Shown here: positions 1-9,400 of the stretch, piece by piece
Numbering within the stretch: position 1 is the first letter of the stretch
How the letters are laid out: every line of letters starts with the position of its first letter
The notes under the pieces: model-generated
Told to the model about the DNA's origin: nothing
Seen by the model: only the letters and a program-made list of their open reading frames with translations
Database searches by the model: none
Translations under genes and position numbers: made by a program
NCBI GenBank assembly: GCA_964549915.1
Contig: CAZJWX010000014.1
Span: 15,231-79,230 of the forward strand
Source of the DNA: JAUZRW01 sp964549915
Lineage (GTDB): Bacteria > Chloroflexota > Anaerolineae > Aggregatilineales > Phototrophicaceae
Reading direction: 5' to 3'
Length of the DNA: 64,000 bases

Positions 1-60
1 GGCAGGAACGAGGTACAGAAACTGCACCTCGTTCGGACTTTCGAGCCTGCCGTTCGGTGG
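1..60 (-). other. Stem-loops downstream of the VOR operon
   Basis: The stretch after the last VOR gene holds nested inverted repeats: AACGAGGT (7-14) pairs with ACCTCGTT (26-33), and the outer arms GGCAGG (1-6) and CCTGCC (46-51) pair around it. No T-run follows on the minus strand within the window, so it may be a stabilising 3' structure or a factor-dependent terminator. The window edge cuts the context. Confidence 0.35.
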
Positions 61-615
61 TTAGAGCGCCACTGCCGCCGCTTCCGCAATTTCGTAACCG
101 CGAGTTAACGCATGGTAGTTTGCATCCAGCAGATTGCGACGATGCTCCGGAATGTGCGCCTCCAGCGATGTCCGCAAGACCTCATCCGGGATCAGCGGAC
201 GCTGGCTCAGCAGCGCACCCAGCAAGACCATATTCGCCAGCCGCGTATTGCCGAGTTCTTCCGCCGCTTCCGTCGCAGGGATGCGCAGGGCCGTGATATC
301 GCTGCGTGTCGCCTCTTCTTCCACCAGCGAACTGTTGACGATCAACAGCCCCCCTGCGGCAACCAGTTCATGGTACTTCGTGAACGATGGCTTGTTGAAG
401 ACAACAGCGATTTGTGGGTGCGTCACCACCGGAGCACCAATCGGATCACTGCTGATGACGACGAAGCAATGCGCCGTCCCGCCGCGCATCTCCGGGCCGT
501 AGGACGGAATCCAGGTCACATCCTTGCCCGCATCCATCGCAGCATACGCCAGCAATTGTCCGACGAACATCACACCCTGGCCGCCAAAACCGGAAAAAAC
601 AACTTCTGTCTGCAT
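61..615 (-). CDS. 2-oxoacid:ferredoxin oxidoreductase, gamma subunit (VOR-type)
   Basis: This is the gamma subunit of a four-subunit 2-oxoacid:ferredoxin oxidoreductase, which decarboxylates 2-oxoacids to acyl-CoA and reduces ferredoxin. The N-terminus carries the family signature FSGFGGQGVMFVGQLLA, followed by PEMRGGTAHC and a conserved NKPS segment. The product is 184 aa, normal for separate gamma subunits. I start at ATG 615 because AAGGAG lies six bases upstream. An in-frame ATG 15 bases further up would put its own start codon on that ribosome binding site. It is the last gene of the operon and begins 12 bp after the beta-subunit stop. Substrate class is inferred from the alpha subunit. 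Confidence 0.9.
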   Translation of the reverse strand: MQTEVVFSGFGGQGVMFVGQLLAYAAMDAGKDVTWIPSYGPEMRGGTAHCFVVISSDPIGAPVVTHPQIAVVFNKPSFTKYHELVAAGGLLIVNSSLVEEEATRSDITALRIPATEAAEELGNTRLANMVLLGALLSQRPLIPDEVLRTSLEAHIPEHRRNLLDANYHALTRGYEIAEAAAVAL

Positions 616-626
616 GATGTTCTCCT

Positions 627-1406
627 TCACAGATTTCGCACGGCATCGAGGACTTTGTAGTCCCCCAGCGGATAGACGGGAACCATCGCATTCTCCACCC
701 AGGTCAGCGATTCTTCGGGCGTGAGTCCCCAGTTGGTCGGGCAGGTGGAGAGCAGTTCAACCATGCTGAAGCCCAGTCCGGCCTGCTGCACCTTGAGCGC
801 CGTGAGGATGGCCTTCCTGGCCTTGCGGATGTTCTTCACATCGTGAAGCGAGCACCGAACGATGTAGGCCGTGCCCTCGGTTTGCGCCAGTATCTCGGAG
901 ACTTTCAGCGGATACCCCGCCAGATGGGTATCGCGCCCGAACGGCGACGATGTCGTCTTCTGCCCCGGCAGCGAAGTCGGCGCCATCTGCCCACCTGTCA
1001 TCCCATAGATCGCATTGTTGATGAAAATCGTGGTGATGGGTTCGCCACGTGCCGCAGCGTGCAAGATTTCTGCCGCGCCAATGGAAGCCAGATCGCCGTC
1101 TCCCTGGTAGGTAACGACGGTCTTATCCGGCGAGATGCGCTTCAAGCCCGTTGCCATTGCCGGAGCGCGTCCGTGCGCCGCTTCACAGCCGTCCAGGTTG
1201 AAGTAGTTATAAGCGAATACCGAACACCCCACCGGTGCGACGACAATCGCCTGCTCCCGCAGCCCCAGTTCGTCGAGGGCTTCCGCCAGGAGGCGATGTG
1301 CTACGCCATGCGTGCATCCGGGGCAGTAATGGGTGTGGGTTTCCGTGAGCGATTCCGGCCTTTGATAGACCACCTGCATCTGGTCAATACTCGGAGCATC
1401 AATCAT
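627..1406 (-). CDS. 2-oxoacid:ferredoxin oxidoreductase, beta subunit (TPP-binding, VOR-type)
   Basis: This is the thiamine-diphosphate-binding beta subunit. The TPP motif is visible as QGDGDLASIG followed about 30 residues later by INNAIYGMTGGQ. The N-terminal CPGC (around residue 28) and the VGCS segment are typical of cysteines that ligate or flank the proximal Fe-S cluster. At 259 aa it matches stand-alone beta subunits. GAGGAGGA lies seven bases before the ATG. It sits between the alpha and gamma genes, with 12 bp on each side, in one transcription unit. I cannot exclude 2-oxoglutarate (KorB) specificity from this subunit alone. Confidence 0.9.
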   Translation of the reverse strand: MIDAPSIDQMQVVYQRPESLTETHTHYCPGCTHGVAHRLLAEALDELGLREQAIVVAPVGCSVFAYNYFNLDGCEAAHGRAPAMATGLKRISPDKTVVTYQGDGDLASIGAAEILHAAARGEPITTIFINNAIYGMTGGQMAPTSLPGQKTTSSPFGRDTHLAGYPLKVSEILAQTEGTAYIVRCSLHDVKNIRKARKAILTALKVQQAGLGFSMVELLSTCPTNWGLTPEESLTWVENAMVPVYPLGDYKVLDAVRNL

Positions 1407-1418
1407 GGCATTTCCTCC

Positions 1419-2483
1419 TCACACCAACACGCCGGAAGCGAGTTTTTCTTCAATGGCCTGCAAGATTTCTTCGGGCATCGGAACAATCCCGCCCATGCGA
1501 CCATAGAAGTGCACCGGGACACGCCCCTGCACTGCAAGCCGCACATCCTCGATCATCTGTCCCGCATTCATCTCGACGACGAGAATGCCAGACACCTTCT
1601 CCGCCAGTTGGCGCAGGCGTTTTTCCGGGAAGGGATACAACGACTGCGGACGGAAGAGGCCGACGCGATGCCCACGCGCCCGCGCCTGATTGACGGCGGT
1701 ATAGGCGACGCGCCCTGCGGTACCGAAGCCGATGACCAACCACTCGGCGTCATCGGTGGCAAATTCTGTGGAGCGCTGTTCGGCCTCGCGGATGATCTCC
1801 AGGCGATCCTGGATGTAGAGGTTATAACGCTCTTCTTCCGTCGGATTCAGGTAGAGTGAAGTGATGATGTTCGGCGCACGGTTCTTCGCGCCCGTCAGCG
1901 CCCAATCGGGCACTTCGCTGCGAGTCGGTTGCATCGGCGGCAGTTCGGCAGGTTCCATCATCTGCCCAATCTGCCCATCAGCCACCACGAACACGAGGTG
2001 TCGATATTGATCGGCGAGGTCGAAGGCCAGTGTGGTGAAATCAATGGCCTCCTGTACAGACGCAGGAGCCAGCACGATGGGACGGTAGTCGCCGTGCCCA
2101 GCCGAGCGCGTGACCTGGAAGTAATCGCCCTGTGAGGGCTGGATATTCCCCAGGCCAGGGCCACCGCGCATGATATCGACGATCACACAGGGCAAATCCG
2201 ACCCGGCAATGTAGGACAACCCCTCCTGCATCAGGCTGATACCAGGGCTAGAGGAAGATGTCATCACGCGCCTGCCCGTACAGGCCGCGCCATACACCAT
2301 ATTGATGGCCGCGACTTCGCTTTCGGCCTGTAAGAAAACGCGCTCCAGTTCGATCATCCGCCGCGACATGTGTTCCAGCAATTCCGTCTGTGGCGTGATT
2401 GGATAGCCGAAGTAGGCTTCGACACCTGCGCGGATCGCGGCTTCCGCTATCGCAACGTTTCCCTTCAATAGCTGCTTGGTCAT
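1419..2483 (-). CDS. vorB: 2-oxoacid:ferredoxin oxidoreductase, alpha subunit, VorB type
   Basis: This is the alpha subunit (pyrimidine-binding and core domains) of a branched-chain 2-oxoacid:ferredoxin oxidoreductase. The sequence matches my memory of VorB proteins: KGNVAIAEAAIRAGVEAYFGYPITPQ at the start, then QAESEVAAINMVYGAA, MTSSSSPGISLMQEG and GGPGLGNIQPSQGDYFQ. The frame stays open upstream, but ATG 2483 is the start because AAGGAGG lies six bases before it and the upstream residues are out-of-family. The product is 354 aa. It follows the ferredoxin-like subunit by 14 bp. VOR activity would convert 2-oxoisovalerate and related acids to acyl-CoA, which fits the liv transporter nearby. 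Assignment to VorB over KorA is likely but not proven. Confidence 0.85.
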   Translation of the reverse strand: MTKQLLKGNVAIAEAAIRAGVEAYFGYPITPQTELLEHMSRRMIELERVFLQAESEVAAINMVYGAACTGRRVMTSSSSPGISLMQEGLSYIAGSDLPCVIVDIMRGGPGLGNIQPSQGDYFQVTRSAGHGDYRPIVLAPASVQEAIDFTTLAFDLADQYRHLVFVVADGQIGQMMEPAELPPMQPTRSEVPDWALTGAKNRAPNIITSLYLNPTEEERYNLYIQDRLEIIREAEQRSTEFATDDAEWLVIGFGTAGRVAYTAVNQARARGHRVGLFRPQSLYPFPEKRLRQLAEKVSGILVVEMNAGQMIEDVRLAVQGRVPVHFYGRMGGIVPMPEEILQAIEEKLASGVLV

Positions 2484-2497
2484 GATGTCCTCCTTAT

Positions 2498-2746
2498 TCA
2501 GGCTCGTGCCGCTGCGCGTGTCTTCACTTCGCGCAGCACCGTGATGCAGACATCCGGGCAGATGACCGCGCAAATTGCGCAGCCCGTGCAGTGCTTTCCT
2601 TCCGCTTCTACCAGCACAGCGGGATGGTAGCCTTTTGCATTCAGTCTGTTCGCGTCGAGTTGGAGGACATCCTGGGGGCAAACCGTCGTGCAGAGGTTAC
2701 AGCCCTTGCAGCGGTCTGTATCTACGAGAATTGTGCCATATGCCAT
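2498..2746 (-). CDS. 2-oxoacid:ferredoxin oxidoreductase, delta (2x[4Fe-4S]) subunit
   Basis: This 82-aa bacterial-type ferredoxin subunit carries two CxxCxxCxxxC(P) cluster-binding motifs, CKGCNLCTTVCP near residue 13 and CTGCAICAVICP near residue 53. It passes electrons from the TPP site to soluble ferredoxin. AAGGTG lies five bases upstream of the ATG. It is the first gene of the delta-alpha-beta-gamma operon, so its upstream region should hold the operon promoter. I saw only weak -10-like candidates there. Confidence 0.9.
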   Translation of the reverse strand: MAYGTILVDTDRCKGCNLCTTVCPQDVLQLDANRLNAKGYHPAVLVEAEGKHCTGCAICAVICPDVCITVLREVKTRAAARA

Positions 2747-2911
2747 TTTCGCACCTTAAACAATAACTCTATTTTGTGTGTGATTCCACCGTAACAGAAA
2801 GCCAGGCAGCGGCTGAAGTGTCGGGCGGCACCTTCTACACAGTCATCTATCAGGATTCGCTGCAAATCGCGCGGGGTGTCAGCTTTCTAACGCGAGATAC
2901 AGAACTGCACA

Positions 2912-2917
2912 TATAAT
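2912..2917 (+). promoter_or_regulatory. Possible -10 element
   Basis: A perfect TATAAT occurs in the otherwise gene-poor stretch after the VOR operon, 46 bases before a small open reading frame. No good TTGACA-like element lies 16-18 bases upstream, so the promoter assignment rests on the -10 alone. Confidence 0.25.
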
Positions 2918-2962
2918 ACACTCCGCGCAAATTTTATATCAAAGCAATGAGGTATCCCTCGT

Positions 2963-3079
2963 ATGGCAGGAGTAACGAAATGCCTTACGGAAGCAGAAGT
3001 TGGCGAACAACACTGCCAGGTCGGAAATCATCAGATCGCAATTGATACCATCATCCATTGGCTTGACGCGACCTGCTAG
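2963..3079 (+). CDS. Possible 38-aa small protein of unknown function
   Basis: A short open frame of 38 residues with a natural-looking composition: it starts MAGVTKCLTEAEV and ends IIHWLDATC, with three cysteines. GAGG stands nine bases before the ATG, a perfect TATAAT lies upstream at 2912, and a strong hairpin follows 11 bases after the stop. I recognise no family. It could equally be chance coding potential in an intergenic region, so it is listed as tentative. Confidence 0.25.
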   Translation: MAGVTKCLTEAEVGEQHCQVGNHQIAIDTIIHWLDATC

Positions 3080-3090
3080 CGCGACCTCGT

Positions 3091-3122
3091 GCCGCACAGT
3101 GCCCGGCTTTTCGCCTGTGCGG
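3091..3122. other. Strong intergenic hairpin
   Basis: GCCGCACAG and CTGTGCGGC form a perfect 9-bp stem around a roughly 15-base loop. No U-tract follows on either strand. It lies just downstream of the tentative small frame, and a second imperfect hairpin (GATGTC..GACATC arms, about 3130-3157) follows. Confidence 0.4.
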
Positions 3123-3159
3123 CGCTCGTGATGTCCATCGTCACATGCTGATGACATCC

Positions 3160-3443
3160 CATTAGTTTATGATTTTGTTAAGCACCCAGATTCTGGCGCA
3201 AACGAAATGCGTTGTAAGGCGCGGGCAAGGCACTCCGGCATACGCTCAGCCTGAGCACGTTCTCAAATGGTACCGATTCATCGACTCAGTTGGCGTGGGG
3301 AACCTGTGTATCTCCCACGATTTGCCAGGGCGAGATCTACCCCAGAGCCGGGTGCTTCCCCAGGACAGGAGGTACATCACCAGCGCTAGCTCTCCGCTAT
3401 GCGCCAATCCGTTACAAACACACATTGAGGGATGTTGCACACG
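3160..3443 (+). other. Untranslated, structured leader upstream of the giant secreted protein
   Basis: About 280 bases without a credible gene precede the giant secreted protein. The stretch contains several local hairpins: GCTCA-GCC-TGAGC near 3245, a GTGGG..CCCAC stem near 3294-3320 that can be extended by TGGC..GCCA, and a TACCC..GGGTG stem near 3340. The density of paired GC-rich segments suggests an RNA leader. I compared it from memory with c-di-GMP (GEMM) and c-di-AMP (ydaO) riboswitch consensus cores and could not make either fit, so no class is claimed. Confidence 0.3.
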
Positions 3444-6400
3444 ATGAGAAGTAATTTGCTCAAGCTGTTAGGGGGAATACTCCTGGCTGTCGGCGCGGGG
3501 GCGACACTGGCACACTTTGCCGGAGTGTTCTCACCCGCTACACCGGAACCGTCCCCAGCGGCAGAAAGTCGCTTCGTCAGCGCGACTGCTGCGGGAACGG
3601 ACGTATTCATCAACGAATTCCACTACGATAACGCTGGCACGGATACCAACGAATTCGTGGAAGTCGCGGGGCCAACCGGAACCGATCTCACAGGCTGGTC
3701 GCTGGTCTTCTATAACGGTGCCAATGACACGGAATACCGCACCGAAGCGCTGGCCGGCACGCTGGCGGATGAAACAGGCGCGGGAGTCGGTTTGACCGTC
3801 GTGACTCTGCCGACGAATGGCATCCAGAACGGCAGCCCCGATGGCATCGCTCTGGTTGACGCTGGCGGCGCAGTGGTTCAGTTCCTGGGCTACGAAGGTA
3901 CCTTCACCGCAGTTGGTGGCCCAGCCGATGGACTGACCAGTGTGGACATCGGCGTCTCGGAAAGCGGCAGCACGCCCACAGGCTTCTCGCTCCAGCTTGG
4001 CGGTACGGGCTGCGTCTATGAGGACTTCACCTGGAATGCACCGGCTGACGACACACCCGGCGAGGTCAACAACAGCCAGTCCTTCGCATGTGGCACTGCG
4101 GTAGCCGATCCGCTGATCAACGAGTTCGTCTTCAACCACACGGGCAGCGATGACACCGAATACATCGAAATTGTCGGTACGCCCAGCACAGATTACTCCG
4201 CGTTCACAGTCATCGTGATTGAAGGCGATGGCACGGGTGCGGGTACTATTGATGCTGCACTGACAATGGGGACGACCAATGCTGAAGGCTACTACGTCAG
4301 CCCCTTCCAGAACAATGAGTTCGAAAATGGCACGCAGACAGCGCTCCTGGTCGAAGGATTCACAGGCAGCGTGGGCGACGACCTCGACACCGACAATGAT
4401 GGCACACCGGATAACACGCCCTGGGTGCGCATTGTTGATGACTTCGCCGTTGATGATGGTGGCAGCAGCGATCAGGTCTACAGCAGCGTCGTCCTGGTCG
4501 GCGGCTTCGATGGTGTCAGCTTCACGCCTGGTGGTGCCTCGCGCATCCCGGATGCCACCGACACCGATACTCCGGCAGATTGGACACGCAACGACTTCGA
4601 TCTGGCACCGCTGCGAGCCGGTTCGCCCGATGATGGCGAAGCCCTGAACACGCCGGGCGCAGCCAACGAATTGGTTCCGCCGCCTCTCGCCGAAATCATC
4701 ATCACAGAGATCATGCAGAATCCCTCTGCCGTGAGTGATGGAGATGGGGAATACTTCGAACTCTACAACGCTGGCAGCAGCACCGTTGACCTCAACGGCT
4801 GGGTGATCAGCGACACGGACAACGACAGCCACACCATCAACAACGGCGCTCCGCTGGAAATCGCCCCGGGTGACTATCTCGTCCTCGGCACCAATGCGGA
4901 TACCGCCACCAATGGCGGCGTCCCCGTCGATTACTCCTACGGCAGCGGCTGGTTCCTTTCCAACGGTGCCGACGAGGTCATCTTGACCGACGACAGCGGC
5001 AATGAGATTGATCGCGTCGAATACGATGGCGGCCCCATCTGGCCCGATCCGACAGGCGTGTCCATGTCGCTGTGCCAACTGAGCGCAGACAACAACGACG
5101 GCGCGAACTGGGCGGAAGCCACCAGCACCTTCGGTGACGGTGATCTCGGTACACCGGGTGCAGCCAATGATCCCTGCGGTATCGTGGAAGCGCCGGAAGT
5201 CTTCATCAACGAAGTGCGTGGCAACAAGAGCGGCGACGAAACCGACTTCTTCGAAATCCAGGGCGAAGCGGGCACCAGCCTGGACGGCCTGTCCATCCTC
5301 GTCATCAGCGGTGACTTCGAACCCGGCACCATCGACAACGTGGTCGACCTGACGGGCAGCAGCATCCCCGCCGATGGCTTCTTCGTGACGATGAACAGCG
5401 CTGCCGCCAGCGATTACGGCATCACGCCCGACCTGGTGAGCGGTTTCAGTTCCTTCGGCAGCCCGGCAACGTATCTGATCGTCAGCGACTTCAGCGGAGC
5501 GCAGGGCACCGACCTGGATACGAACAATGACGGTGTGCTGGATACCGTACCGTGGAGTGCTATCGTGGACAGCGTTTCGCTGACCGACGGCAGCGGCGAT
5601 GTCAACTACAGCGATGTGGTTGTCGGACCCGATGGCAGCTTCCCGCCAGCAGGGGCTTTCCGCTGTGGCGATGCGCCGACAGGTGTCTTCGATAACAACC
5701 AGTTGGACTTCGGCAGCAACGCCGCCGATACCCCCGGGCTGAGCAACCTGCCGCAGTGTACGCCAACAGTCTTCATCAACGAAGTGCGTGGCAACAAGAG
5801 CGGCGACGAAACCGACTTCTTCGAAATCCAGGGCGAAGCGGGCACCAGCCTGGACGGCCTGTCCATCCTCGTCATCAGCGGTGACTTCGAACCCGGCACC
5901 ATCGACAACGTGGTCGACCTGACGGGCAGCAGCATCCCCGCCGATGGCTTCTTCGTGACGATGAACAGCGCTGCCGCCAGCGATTACGGCATCACGCCCG
6001 ACCTGGTGAGCGGTTTCAGTTCCTTCGGCAGCCCGGCAACGTATCTGATCGTCAGCGACTTCAGCGGAGCGCAGGGCACCGACCTGGATACGAACAATGA
6101 CGGTGTGCTGGATACCGTACCGTGGAGTGCTATCGTGGACAGCGTTTCGCTGACCGACGGCAGCGGCGATGTCAACTACAGCGATGTGGTTGTCGGACCC
6201 GATGGCAGCTTCCCGCCAGCAGGGGCTTTCCGCTGTGGCGATGCGCCGACAGGTGTCTTCGATAACAACCAGTTGGACTTCGGCAGCAACGTCGCCGATA
6301 CCCCCGGACTGAGCAATGCACCACAATGCACGCCCAACATCGCCAAGATTCACGAAATCCAGGGCAGTGGTCTCAGCGTTGTCCCCGGCATCTACACGGT

Positions 6401-9400
6401 CGAAGCGATCGTTGTGGGCGACTTCCAGGAAGATGATCAGCTTGATGGCTTCTTCATCCAGGAAGAGAACGCGGACGCCGACACCGACCCCAACACATCT
6501 GAAGGCATCTTCGTCTACTGTGGTAGCTGCGCTGTGGATGTCGCCGTTGGCGATTTGGTACAGATCACGGGCGAGGCGACCGAATTCTTCGAGATGAGCC
6601 AGTTGGATATAACTGGCGGCGGTTCCGTCACGGTCATCAGCAGCAGCAATACCTTACCCACCCCGGCAACAGTCGATCTGCCCGCCAGCGGCAGCACCCA
6701 GGCGGAAGCGACGTTCGAGGCCGTTGAGGGTATGCTGGTGACGTTCAGCGACGAACTCTTCGTCAGCGAATACTTCCAGCTTGCACGCTACGGCCAGCTC
6801 GTGCTGACGGCAGAAGGTCGTCCGCGCCAGTTCACGGATGCCAACGCACCGAGTGTTTCCGGCTATGCCGCCTTCCTGGACACCCTGGAAACCACGCGCA
6901 TCATCCTGGATGACGACAACAACACCCAGAACTTCCCGATCAGTGGCTCCAGCGACACGCCCTACTTCTGGCCGCGCCCCGGCTTGAGCAACGATAACTT
7001 CATTCGCGGCGGCGACAGCATCAGCAACCTGACGGGCGTGCTGCACTGGTCGTTCGCCGGGCAGAGTGGTACCGATGCCTGGCGCGTGCGTCCGGTGGAA
7101 GAAGCCTTCAGCTACGAATTCACCAGCAACAATCCGCGCACTGCAACGCCGGATGATGTCGGCGGTTCGCTGACGGTCGCCAGCTTCAACGTGCTGAATT
7201 TCTTCACCACGATTGACGAGACCAGCAGCAACAGCAGCGGCCCCTGTGGCCCCTCCGGCACGCTGGACTGCCGAGGTGCGGATTCGCAGGTAGAACTCGA
7301 ACGCCAGATCGACAAGACCGTCGCAGCCATCTGCGAAGTGAATGCCGATATCGTCGGCCTCGTGGAAATCGAGAACAACGACGAAGCGTCGCTATCCACA
7401 CTGGTGACCGCGCTCAACGAAGTAGACGGCTGCGGCCCCTATGACTTCGTGGATACGGGCTTCATTGGAACCGACGCCATCAAGGTCGGCTTCATCTATA
7501 ATACCGATACCGTGAACCTCGTCGGCGATTTCGCCATCCTCGACAGCAGCGTGGATGCGCGTTTCGTCGATACGAAGAACCGCCCCGCCCTGGCGCAGAC
7601 CTTCCAGGAAGCCGCTTCCGGTGAGAGCCTGACGGTCGTCGTCAATCACCTGAAGTCGAAGGGGTCGGACTGTGACGCGCTGGGTGATCCTGACCTGGGC
7701 GATGGACAGGGTAACTGCAACCAGACCCGTACTGACGCCGCCCTGGCCATGGTTGACTGGCTGGCAACGGATCCGACGGGCAGCGGTGATCCGGACTTCT
7801 TGATCATTGGTGACCTGAACAGCTACCGCAACGAAGACCCGATCGTGGCGCTGGAAAATGGCGGCTACAATGATCTGATCGACAGCTTCCTGGGTGCCAA
7901 CGCCTATAGCTTCGTCTTCGACGGCCAGCTTGGCTACCTGGACTACGCCCTGGCAAACGGCAGTTTGCTGCCGCAGGTCACGGGCGTGACCGAGTGGCAC
8001 ATCAACGCAGATGAAATCCCGGTCTTCGACTACAATGACGACATCGCCGATACGGGAGAAGCCTTCTTCGAGGAAGAATCCGACGCCCTGCCGATCTACG
8101 AACCGACGGCTTACCGCTCTTCGGATCATGATCCGGTCATCGTCGGCCTGAATCTTGCCAGCGAGGAAGAACCGGTCACCATCAATGTGACGCAGGATGT
8201 CGACACCATCACCGAAGGTGAAGCGGTGACCTACAGCATCCAGAGCGATGTTCCGTCCGGCGAAGAGATCACCCTGGAAATCAGCCTGGTGGGCAGCGGT
8301 GCCAACCCCGTTGATGCGGACGACCTCGCCAGCAACGGCATCTTCCCCGGCAACCTGCAACTTCCCTATACTACTGGCGATTTGCTCCAGTTCACTGTCA
8401 CACCGGACGACGACTCCTTCTTCGAACCGACCGAAGAGATGACCTTCTCCGTCAGCATCGTCAGCGGCCCGGATAACATCAGCATGGGTACGGCTTCTGT
8501 CGTCACTTCCGTGCAGGATAACGAGCCGGACATCGACTACACCGTCAGCCCTGACCCCGCCAGCATCAGCGAATGGGTCATCGGCGCACGCTATCGCAGC
8601 TTTGCCAGCGACGGCGACCGCGAACTCTTCGCTGGCCTGCCTGACCTGGGACGCGGCGGCTTTACCCGCAGCGAGGTGGATATCGTCTGGGCACAGGGTG
8701 CCAATGATGTCACCTTCAGCCTGGATCGTGCCAGCGACAAGCTGATCGTCACCGTCGTCAATGCCAACGGCACTTACACGCTGGAATACACGGATGTCAC
8801 CGCCAACTTACTCGCCGACAGCAAGGTCGCAACGCTGGACGATCTCGACATCATGCAGATCGCCCTCTTCGACCGCGACGACCCCGCAGAGGTCTCCTTC
8901 ACGGATGTGTCCTTCAACGGCTATCCTCTCGGTGACTTCGACGGCGAAGGCGGCGTCATCTCCTACGTACGCGGCTTCGACTTCACTCAGGACTTCACCG
9001 TCAGCGGTACCATCAACCTCACCGACCAATTCAGCGGCAGTGCGGAACTCAGCCGTGTCGAAATCCTCGTCGGCGTGGAGGAAGATGCACCGGAACCGGG
9101 CAGCATCACCATCATCAAAGATGCACAACCGGACGCCGGGTGGCTAGACTGGGACTTCGCCCTGTCGCAAGAGGGTGTGACGCTGGAAAGCTTCATGCTC
9201 GACAACGACTTCACCAACCAGGACTCACCGGACCGCATGACGTTCGAAGTGGAAGCGGGCAGCTACACCCTCAGCGAACTGGATGCGCCCAACAACTGGG
9301 ATACGGATGTCGTTTGTGGTGCGCAGACGGTTGCCGAGAACCTCAACGGTGCCGAGCGCAGCGTGGAAGTGACAGTCGCAGAAGGCGAAGACCTGACATG

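Noticed and set aside
3160..3443. GEMM (c-di-GMP) or ydaO (c-di-AMP) riboswitch before the giant gene
   Set aside because: I tried the remembered cores and could not place the conserved unpaired motifs. Only generic hairpins remain.
3531..6353. Open frame of about 940 codons antisense to the giant gene
   Set aside because: It lies wholly inside a gene with clear domains, repeats identically with the duplicated block and has no recognisable motif or ribosome binding site. It is a by-product of G+C-biased third positions.
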